Of a stretch of 64,000 nucleotides of DNA, positions 57,952 through 64,000 are shown piece after piece. The notes beneath the pieces are model-generated. The model saw nothing but the letters and a program-made list of their open reading frames with translations. It was not told where the DNA came from and did no database searches. The stretch is from the NCBI GenBank assembly GCA_028280455.1, contig JANQLT010000164.1:1-64000 (forward strand). Direction: 5' to 3'. Source of the stretch: Kiloniellales bacterium. Its GTDB lineage: Bacteria; Pseudomonadota; Alphaproteobacteria; Kiloniellales; JAKSDN01. Position numbers and translations under genes: made by a program. Numbering within the stretch: the first letter of the stretch is position 1; each line of letters begins with the position of its first letter.

Positions 57952-58668
57952 TCAATCGGCCGGGGCCGGCGGATCGATCGGCAGGCGCCCGGTCACAAAG
58001 ATGCCCTCGGGCGAGACCGCGCAGGCGTAGCAGAGGCTCTCGACGCCGCGCTCGGCCGCCCGGGCGAAGGCGGCGGCGTAGCCCGGATCGATGTCCGCGG
58101 CCAGGGCGAAGCGCTCGCAGTCGCCGCGCTGCACGAGATAGAGGCTGACCGCCCGGCCGCCGGCCTCGACCACGTCGCCCAGCTCCTCCAGGTGCTTGGC
58201 GCCCCGGGCCGTCACGGAATCCGGGAACTCCGCCAGGCCCGGCCGGCGCAGCAGGTGGACGTTCTTGATCTCGACGTAGCAGTCGGCGCGGGCCTCGTCC
58301 TGCAGCAGGATGTCGATCCGGCTGTTGCGGCCGTAGCGCACCTCGCGGCGCAGCCCGGCGTAGCCGGCCAGCTCCGGGACCTGCGCCGCGGCGATGGCCT
58401 CGGCGGCGATCTTGTTGGGATGGCCGGTGTTGATGCCGACGATGCCGCTGTCCAGCTCGACCAGCTCGAGGGTGTGGGCCAGCTTGCGCTTGGGGTTGTC
58501 GGAGCGGCTCAGCCAGACCGGCAGGCCCGACTCGGCGAGCCCGAGCATCGATCCGGGGTTCGGGCAGTGCACCGTCACCGTTTCGCCATCGGGCATCTCG
58601 ACATCGGCCAGGAAGCGCTTGTAGCGCCGGATCAGGCGGCCTTTGGTCAGGGGGCGGTCGAACTGCAT
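57952..58668 (-). CDS. sfsA: SfsA-family protein (sugar fermentation stimulation)
   Basis: 238 residues from ATG 58668 ([20 protein letters not shown]), the family's usual N-terminus; a longer frame from 58782 adds a basic lead. Other marks: [23 protein letters not shown], and the nuclease-like [20 protein letters not shown] (E-X-K). SfsA is DNA-binding in E. coli and has a PD-(D/E)XK-like fold; its biochemical role is unsettled. Convergent-free, upstream of pyrF. Confidence 0.93.
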   Translation of the reverse strand: MQFDRPLTKGRLIRRYKRFLADVEMPDGETVTVHCPNPGSMLGLAESGLPVWLSRSDNPKRKLAHTLELVELDSGIVGINTGHPNKIAAEAIAAAQVPELAGYAGLRREVRYGRNSRIDILLQDEARADCYVEIKNVHLLRRPGLAEFPDSVTARGAKHLEELGDVVEAGGRAVSLYLVQRGDCERFALAADIDPGYAAAFARAAERGVESLCYACAVSPEGIFVTGRLPIDPPAPAD

Positions 58669-58780
58669 AGCGGAACTGGGGCAGGGCCGTCGACGGCGGG
58701 TGGGGTCGCGCTTGCAACTTTCTGTCGCCCAGCGCAGGGTAACCGTCAAGCCATCTCCCTCCCCAGCGGGAAGCCGAACC

Positions 58781-59455
58781 ATGAGCCCCTGGTCGAAGAT
58801 CGCCGCGATCGCCCTGGCGATGTCGCTCGCCGCTTGCGCGCAGAAGCCCTATCCGCCCCAGACCCAGACGCAGATCACCGATCTCAGCGCCGCGACCACG
58901 CCGAGTCCGGCGCCGGCAGAGGCGGAGTCGAGCGGCTGGGTCAGCACCTATCCCTACGGCACGGCGCAGAGCACGGGCAGCGGCAATCTCGCCGTGCCGC
59001 CGCCGACGCTTGCCGAGCGGGCGCCGGCCGCGCAGCCGCAGGCCACGGCGCCGAGCCTGCCGGCGCCGGAGCCCGCGCCGACCACGCAGACCGCGGCCCA
59101 CGGCACCAGCGGCGGGCAGATCCCGGACCTGAGCGGCGACGCCGGGGTGACGGTCCTCTCCTCGGAGGAGGAAGGCCGGCAACCGCTGGCGCCCTTCCAG
59201 TCCGGCTGGAGCAAGCCCGGCGCCACGCGCGACCAGCACCGCGCCGACATCGAGTCCTGCTACCGCTACGCCTTCGCCCAGGTCGACCACGATCTCCGCA
59301 TCGACTCCGACGTCGCCGCGGCCCGCGACGACGACGACGACCAAGGGCTGGGCCTGACCATGCTGAATCAGCGCTTGAACCTCTACAACCTCAAGAACCG
59401 CCGGACGGCGCTGATCAGGGACTGCATGGAAGGCAAGGGCTACACGCAGACCTGA
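58781..59455 (+). CDS. Proline/alanine-rich lipoprotein, function unknown
   Basis: 224 residues from ATG 58781. Signal ends in lipobox SLAAC (Cys at about 18). Mature part begins with a long Pro/Ala/Thr-rich low-complexity stretch (about 20-110) typical of cell-envelope linkers, then a compact C-terminal domain with [20 protein letters not shown] and [10 protein letters not shown], with several Cys that may be paired. No family recognised. 44 bp before cinA on the same strand, so possibly one transcript. Confidence 0.75.
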   Translation: MSPWSKIAAIALAMSLAACAQKPYPPQTQTQITDLSAATTPSPAPAEAESSGWVSTYPYGTAQSTGSGNLAVPPPTLAERAPAAQPQATAPSLPAPEPAPTTQTAAHGTSGGQIPDLSGDAGVTVLSSEEEGRQPLAPFQSGWSKPGATRDQHRADIESCYRYAFAQVDHDLRIDSDVAAARDDDDDQGLGLTMLNQRLNLYNLKNRRTALIRDCMEGKGYTQT

Positions 59456-59499
59456 GCGGCGGGGCCGAGCGGCGTCAGCGCGGGGAGAGCACCGCGCCC

Positions 59500-60276
59500 A
59501 TGAGCGAGTCGGTCGTCAGCGCGGCCCTGCTGATCATCGGCAACGAGATCCTCTCGGGCCGTACCCAGGACGCCAACCTCCACTTTCTGGCCGGCCGGCT
59601 GAACGCGCTGGGCATTCGGCTGCTCGATGCCCGGGTCGTGCCCGATAGCGAGGCGCGCATCGTCGAGGCGGTCAATGAGCTGCGGGCCGCCTACGACTAC
59701 CTCTTCACCACCGGCGGCATCGGCCCGACCCACGACGACATCACCGCCGACTGCATCGCCAAGGCCTTCGGCCTGCCGATCGCCGAGAATCCAGAGGCCC
59801 GCGCCCTCCTCGAGTCCTACTACCCGACGGGCGCGCTGAACGAGCGGCGCCTGCGCATGGCCCGGACCCCGAAGGGCGCCCGGCTGATCGAGAACCCGAT
59901 CAGTGGCGCGCCGGGCTTCCAGGTCGAGAACGTCTTCGTCCTGGCGGGGATCCCGGCCGTCGCCCAGGCCATGTTCGAGGGCTTGGTCGACCGGCTGGTC
60001 GGCGGCCGGCCGCTGCTGTCCCATGCCTTCGACGTCTATCTGCCGGAGAGCGTGCTGGCGCCGGGCTTCGAGGCGCTGCAGGCGCGCTTCCCGGACATCG
60101 AGATGGGCTCCTATCCCTTCAACCGCGGCGGCCGCTTCGGCTCCAGCCTGGTGCTCCGCTCGACCGACAGCGACCAGCTCGCGCAGGCGGCCCAGGGCCT
60201 GCGCAACCTGATCGCCGAGCTCGGCGAGGAGGCGGTGCGCGAGCGCCCGCCCGGCGAGCCGGAGCCGAACTCTTGA
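59500..60276 (+). CDS. CinA-family MoaB/Mog-like protein (competence/damage-inducible N-domain)
   Basis: 258 residues from ATG 59500 (MSESVVSAALLIIGNEILSG). The molybdopterin-binding-like domain is clear: GNEILSGRTQDANLHFLAGR and FTTGGIGPTHDDITADCIAK, with a downstream beta segment. It is the N-domain-only form, lacking the C-terminal NMN-deamidase domain of full CinA. The activity of such short forms (nucleotide pyrophosphatase for ADP-ribose-type compounds) is known in some relatives. Its TGA (60274-60276) overlaps the next gene's TTG start by two bases, so the two are translationally linked. Confidence 0.88.
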   Translation: MSESVVSAALLIIGNEILSGRTQDANLHFLAGRLNALGIRLLDARVVPDSEARIVEAVNELRAAYDYLFTTGGIGPTHDDITADCIAKAFGLPIAENPEARALLESYYPTGALNERRLRMARTPKGARLIENPISGAPGFQVENVFVLAGIPAVAQAMFEGLVDRLVGGRPLLSHAFDVYLPESVLAPGFEALQARFPDIEMGSYPFNRGGRFGSSLVLRSTDSDQLAQAAQGLRNLIAELGEEAVRERPPGEPEPNS

Positions 60277-61646
60277 GCGAAGCGGCGCCGGGGACGCCGC
60301 GCCTGAAAGACGGCCTCGCCCTGCAGGAGGCCGGCAAGCTTCGGCAGGCCGCCGAGATCTATTCGGCCATCGCCAAGCGGCAGCCGGACAACGCCGAGGC
60401 CTGGCACCTGCTCGGCACCATCGAGATCGCCCAGGGCCATCCCGACTCGGCCCTGGCGCTGATCGAGAAGGCCATGGCCCTGAGGCCGAACACGGCGATG
60501 TTTCACCACAACCGGGCCTACGTGAAGGGCGCGCTGGGCAAGCTCGACGAGGCGGAAGCCGACTATCGGGAAGCGATCCGCCTCAAGCCGAGCTACGCCG
60601 AGGCCTACTTCAACCTCTCCGGCAGCGCCAAGTTCGCCGCCGACGACCCGATCCTGCCCGGGCTCGAGACCCTGCTCGGCCGGCCCGGCTTCTCGGACAA
60701 GGACCGCTGCTTCCTGCACTTCGCCGCCGGCAAGATCTACGACGACATCGGCGAGACCGCGAAGGCCTTCCTGCACTACCGCGAAGGCAACGTCGCCAAG
60801 GGGGTGCGCCACGACGCGGCCAAGACCCGGGCCGGCCTCGACGCCATCCTGGCGGTCTTCGACGGGTCCTTCTTGGCGCAGCGTTTCGGCGTCGGCTGCG
60901 ACAGCGAGCTGCCGGTCTTCGTCGTCGGCATGCCGCGCTCCGGCACGACCTTGGTCGAGCAGATCATCGCCAGCCACCCGCGCGCGGCGGGCGCCGGCGA
61001 GCTGCCCGACATCGATTCCATCGCCAACGCCTTCCCGGGCGTCGCGGCGGAGAAGGACAAGCCCTTTCCGCGGTGCATGACCAGCGTGCCGGACCGCGCG
61101 CTAAAGGGACTGGGCGAGGCCTACATCCGGCATCGGCGGGAGACCGAAGCCACCGCCGATCGGGTGGTCGACAAGGCGCCGCTGAACTTCCGCTACCTCG
61201 GCCTGATCGCGCTGATGTTCACCAAGGCGCGGATCGTCCATTGCCGCCGGCATCCGATGGACACCTGCCTGTCCTGCTACTTCCAGAACTTTGCGAGCGG
61301 CCAGCACTACAGCTTCGACCTGGCGAGCCTCGGCGGCTTCTACCGCGACTATCGGCGCATGATGGCCCAGTGGCGCGCCGTGCTGCCGCTGCCGATCTAC
61401 GAGGTCGACTACGAGCGCCTGGTCGCCGATCCCGAGCGGGAGATCCCGGCGCTGATCGACTTCTGCGGGCTCGGCTGGGATCCGGCCTGCGCGGCCTTTC
61501 ACCGGCACAAGCGGCCGATCGAGACGGCCAGCCGCTGGCAGGTGCGCCAGCCGGTCTACCGCTCCTCGGTGCGCCGCTGGGAACGCTACAAGGAGCACCT
61601 CGGGCCGTTGCGCGAGGCCCTGGGGGAGATTGCGGACGAAGCCTGA
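60273..61646 (+). CDS. TPR-domain sulfotransferase
   Basis: 457 residues. TTG start at 60273 overlaps the CinA stop (TTGA); no better start is seen before residue 68. N-terminal TPRs (1-120: LALQEAGKLRQAAEIYSAIA, AEAWHLLGTIEIAQGHPDSA, AMFHHNRAYVKGALGKLDEA, AEAYFNLSGS) are followed by a sulfotransferase with the 5'-phosphosulfate loop PRSGTTLVEQII near residue 220 and a 3'-phosphate-type region CRRHPMDTCLSCYFQNF. It transfers sulfate from PAPS to a carbohydrate, peptide or small molecule. Convergent with a GT41 enzyme 13 bp away, which suggests linked glycan or protein modification. Confidence 0.88.
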   Translation: MSEAAPGTPRLKDGLALQEAGKLRQAAEIYSAIAKRQPDNAEAWHLLGTIEIAQGHPDSALALIEKAMALRPNTAMFHHNRAYVKGALGKLDEAEADYREAIRLKPSYAEAYFNLSGSAKFAADDPILPGLETLLGRPGFSDKDRCFLHFAAGKIYDDIGETAKAFLHYREGNVAKGVRHDAAKTRAGLDAILAVFDGSFLAQRFGVGCDSELPVFVVGMPRSGTTLVEQIIASHPRAAGAGELPDIDSIANAFPGVAAEKDKPFPRCMTSVPDRALKGLGEAYIRHRRETEATADRVVDKAPLNFRYLGLIALMFTKARIVHCRRHPMDTCLSCYFQNFASGQHYSFDLASLGGFYRDYRRMMAQWRAVLPLPIYEVDYERLVADPEREIPALIDFCGLGWDPACAAFHRHKRPIETASRWQVRQPVYRSSVRRWERYKEHLGPLREALGEIADEA

Positions 61647-61659
61647 CTGCTCGAGTCCG

Positions 61660-62964
61660 TCAGGCCGCGGCGGCGGCCGTGCAGTGGCGCTGCCACATGC
61701 CGCGATAGGCCGCCTCGAGGCTGGCCGTGTAGCGCTTGGCGTCGCAGAGCGGCGAGCCGGCCAGGCGATGGCGCAGGCCGTGGCGCAGCTTGGCCAGGCT
61801 GTCGGGCCGGCCGGCCAGGGCCACGGCGCGCTCGACGTAGCTCTCCGGATCGGCGGCGCTGAGGCCTTCCAGGCCGAGCCGCGCGAGCAGGCTGAAGCTG
61901 ACCCGCGAAGCGTGGCGCTCGCCGCGCAGGGCGATGACGGGCAGGCCCATCATCAGCGCTTCGCAGGTCGTCGTCGTGCCATTGTAGGGGAAGGGGTCGA
62001 GGGCGACGTCGACCTCGCGGTAGGCGTCGAAGTGCTCGGCCAGGGTCGCCGACCAGTCGCGCAGCTCCAGGCGCTCGGCGGCGATGCCGTGGGCGGCGAA
62101 GGACGCCAGCAGGCGGTCGCGCACATTAGGCTCGGCCAGGGTCTTGGTCTTGAGCAGCAGGCGTGCGCCCGGCAGGCCGTGCAGGATCTCGGCCCAGGCG
62201 GCGATCACCGGCTCGCCGATCTTGTCCAGGTTGTTGAAGCAGCCGAAGACCGGCGGCTTGCCGGTCAGGCAGGGCGGCGGGCCCGGATCGGGCAGGCCGC
62301 GCGGCGGCGCGTAGCAGTTGAAGCCGGTCTCCAAGCGCCACAGCCGCTCGCTGTAGAAACGGTCCTCGCCGCGTCCCGGATCGCAGAGCGAGTCGGTCAG
62401 GCGATAGTCCATGGTATCCAGGCCGGTAGTCGTGACGTAGCCGATGGCGGTGACCTGGATCGGCGCCGGCCGGCGGGCGAAGGCCAGCAGGCGGTTGCGC
62501 GCCGTGTGGCCGGAGAGGTCGACCAGGATGTCGATCCGGTCCGCCCGGATGCGCTCGGCCAGGGCCTCGTCGCTCCAGCCCGAGGCGTTCCACCAGTCCG
62601 GCACCAGGGAGCGCAGGTGGGCGTTCATGTCGTCGTCCAGCCCGGCGCTGTCGTAGCAGACCGGCTGCACTTGGCCGCGGTCGTGGCAGCGCAGGATCGG
62701 CTCGACGAAGAAGGCGACGGGGTGCCGGCGCAGATCGCCGGAGACGTAGCCGACCCGCAGGGGCCGCTCGGGGTCGTCGTGCAGGATCTCCGCGTCGCCG
62801 GTCGGGTAGAGGGGCGCCGCGAAGCGCCGCGCCCAGCCGCGATGCGCCGCGAAGAGGGCGCCATCGTCAACCGCGGGGTCGTAGTTGAGGGCGACCAGGG
62901 CGGCGGACTGGCTCGCTGCCGTCCCGTCCGTCTCCGGGCAATCGGACTGCCTCATGGCTCCCAT
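61660..62964 (-). CDS. GT41 (OGT/SPINDLY-type) glycosyltransferase without TPR repeats
   Basis: 434 residues; ATG at 62964 or three codons later. Catalytic GT41 marks: VGYVSGDLRRHPVAFFVEPI, DLSGHTARNRL, PIQVTAIGYVTTTGLDTMDY, FNNLDKIGEPVIAAWA, and the nucleotide-sugar loop ALDPFPYNGTTTTCEALMM. Full OGT-like proteins carry N-terminal TPRs; only a short stretch (ALVALNYDPAVDDGALFAAH) before the catalytic part could be a last TPR remnant. It would add GlcNAc or another sugar to proteins or glycans, perhaps with TPRs supplied by a partner such as the adjacent sulfotransferase. Confidence 0.87.
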   Translation of the reverse strand: MGAMRQSDCPETDGTAASQSAALVALNYDPAVDDGALFAAHRGWARRFAAPLYPTGDAEILHDDPERPLRVGYVSGDLRRHPVAFFVEPILRCHDRGQVQPVCYDSAGLDDDMNAHLRSLVPDWWNASGWSDEALAERIRADRIDILVDLSGHTARNRLLAFARRPAPIQVTAIGYVTTTGLDTMDYRLTDSLCDPGRGEDRFYSERLWRLETGFNCYAPPRGLPDPGPPPCLTGKPPVFGCFNNLDKIGEPVIAAWAEILHGLPGARLLLKTKTLAEPNVRDRLLASFAAHGIAAERLELRDWSATLAEHFDAYREVDVALDPFPYNGTTTTCEALMMGLPVIALRGERHASRVSFSLLARLGLEGLSAADPESYVERAVALAGRPDSLAKLRHGLRHRLAGSPLCDAKRYTASLEAAYRGMWQRHCTAAAAA

Positions 62965-62997
62965 AGTGCGGCGATAATGGTTAACGGACCCTAGATG

Positions 62998-63963
62998 TCA
63001 GGAGGCGGCCAGGCGGGCCTCGGCCTGGTTGGCGACGAACCAGTCGTAGGTCTGCCGCAGGCCGTCGCGGAGGTCGATGCGGGGCTGCCAGCCGAGGGTC
63101 GTCAGGGCGCCGACGTCGAGTAGCTTGCGCGGCGCGCCGTCGGGCTTGCCGGGGTCGTAGGCCAGCGCGCCCTCGAAGGCGACGACCTCGGCGATCAGGG
63201 CGGCCAGCTCGGCGATGGTCAGGTCCTTGCCGCTGCCGACATTGACGTGCGCCTCGCCGCTGTAGTGGCAGAGCAGGTGGACCAGCGCGTCGGCGCAGTC
63301 GTCGACGTGCAGGAACTCGCGGCGCGGCGCGCCGCTGCCCCAGACCTCGACCGTGGCTTGGCCGCCGCGCTTGGCGTCGTGCAGCTTGCGCATCAGGGCC
63401 GGGATGACGTGGCTCGACTCGAGGTCGAAGTTGTCGCCGGGGCCGTAGAGGTTGGTCGGCATGGCGGCGATGAAGTCGGCGCCGTGTTGCCGGCGATAGG
63501 CTTGGCAGAGCTTGATGCCGGCGATCTTGGCGACGGCGTACCACTGGTTGGTCGGCTCCAAGGGACCGCCGAGCAGGGCGCTCTCCGCCATCGGCTGCTC
63601 GGCCAGGCGCGGATAGATGCAGGAGGAGCCCAGCAGCAGCAGCTTGGCGACGCCGACGCGCCGCGCCGCCTCGATCACGTTGGTCTCGATCGCCAGGTTG
63701 TCGTAGAGGAACTCGGCCGGCCGGCTGTCGTTCGCCAGGATACCGCCGACCCGGGCCGCGGCCAGGATCACCACCTCCGGGCGCTGGGCCTCGAACCAGG
63801 CCTCGGTCTCGGCCTGGCGGCGCAGGTCGAGAGCCTCGCGGCCGACGGTCAAGAGCTGGCAGGACTCGTCGGCCAGGCGGCGCAGCAGGGCGGCGCCGAC
63901 CATGCCGCGGTGGCCGGCCACGAAGACTCTGCGGCCCGCCAGGGAGAAGAGCGGCGCGGTCAC
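62998..63963 (-). CDS. fcl: GDP-L-fucose synthase
   Basis: 321 residues from GTG 63963, whose GTGA overlaps the stop of the gene upstream. SDR-extended family: GHRGMVGAALLRRLAD nucleotide loop, SSCIYPRLAEQPM, and YAVAK (Tyr-X3-Lys) with NLYGPGDNF afterwards. It is the 3,5-epimerase/4-reductase that turns GDP-4-keto-6-deoxymannose into GDP-L-fucose (gene also called wcaG). The partner dehydratase (gmd) is expected upstream but lies outside the window if present. Provides fucose for surface polysaccharide. Confidence 0.93.
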   Translation of the reverse strand: MTAPLFSLAGRRVFVAGHRGMVGAALLRRLADESCQLLTVGREALDLRRQAETEAWFEAQRPEVVILAAARVGGILANDSRPAEFLYDNLAIETNVIEAARRVGVAKLLLLGSSCIYPRLAEQPMAESALLGGPLEPTNQWYAVAKIAGIKLCQAYRRQHGADFIAAMPTNLYGPGDNFDLESSHVIPALMRKLHDAKRGGQATVEVWGSGAPRREFLHVDDCADALVHLLCHYSGEAHVNVGSGKDLTIAELAALIAEVVAFEGALAYDPGKPDGAPRKLLDVGALTTLGWQPRIDLRDGLRQTYDWFVANQAEARLAAS

Positions 63964-64000
63964 GGGGACGGGACCTCGAGTGCCGCGCCGTTGCGCAGCG
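63960..64000 (-). CDS. 3' end of an upstream gene overlapping fcl
   Basis: The reading frame that enters from the right edge ends LRNGAALEVPSP with TGA at 63962-63960, overlapping the GTG of fcl as GTGA. Only 12 residues are visible, too few to name a product. The coupling pattern is the same as for purL, which supports a real gene end. A GDP-mannose dehydratase or a glycosyltransferase would be expected from context. Confidence 0.45.
   Translation of the reverse strand, partial: LRNGAALEVPSP

Overview
The window is about 64 kb of GC-rich DNA that reads as one piece of an alphaproteobacterial chromosome. The evidence is the gene content (purB, purC, purS-purQ-purL-bolA-grxD, an HpnL-type membrane protein, an AIM24-family protein, citramalate synthase, LysR regulators, TRAP and polyamine-type binding proteins) and the style of overlap (GTGA, ATGA, TTGA). 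A Rhodospirillales/Kiloniellales-like relative is my best guess; this is inference from gene content, not a search result. I found no rRNA, tRNA, CRISPR array, transposase or integrase.

Layout. 1-2.4 kb: an ABC importer (ATPase fragment and Tat-exported binding protein) divergent from a LysR regulator. 2.4-3.4 kb: nested palindromic repeat and a PEP-CTERM protein. 3.5-13.6 kb: nadE, a membrane protein, cysS preceded by a probable cysteine-codon attenuator, AIM24 protein flanked by two long inverted repeats, an orphan TRAP binding protein, a TPR protein, an Fpg-family glycosylase and a histidine kinase. 13.6-16.0 kb: an AT-rich island with one 13-TM protein of unknown family. 16.0-28.9 kb: MFS permease, a large propeller/M28 peptidase/PDZ protein, an aminotransferase, cimA, an RNA methyltransferase, a lower-GC PD-(D/E)XK-like protein, a CoA-transferase, ppk2 and a glutamine amidotransferase. 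29.0-33.4 kb: small ORF, GcvA-like LysR, two transporters, rpsD with a clear promoter and leader hairpin. 33.6-40.3 kb: one lower-GC gene for a 2240-residue lipoprotein ending in seven propeller-like repeats.

40.7-50.8 kb (mostly minus strand) holds a purine block: purB, purC, purS, purQ and purL, then bolA and grxD, interrupted by extra genes (TANGO2/NRDE protein, cytochrome c-like lipoprotein, and a small lipoprotein translationally coupled between purQ and purL). 50.9-58.7 kb: radC, HpnL-like protein, a degenerate acyltransferase, map, an SDR plus B12-radical SAM pair, pyrF and sfsA. 58.8-64 kb: lipoprotein, CinA-type protein, TPR-sulfotransferase, a GT41 glycosyltransferase without TPRs and GDP-fucose synthase, which points to surface glycan or protein glycosylation.

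Most genes are housekeeping. The items most worth following up are the cysS leader (6411-6548), the SDR/radical SAM pair (54833-57082), the purQ-lipoprotein-purL coupling, the giant lipoprotein, and the two compositionally distinct genes at 13857-15725 and 24252-25703. Start codons were moved from the longest open frame where a Shine-Dalgarno sequence, promoter or family N-terminus argued for it.
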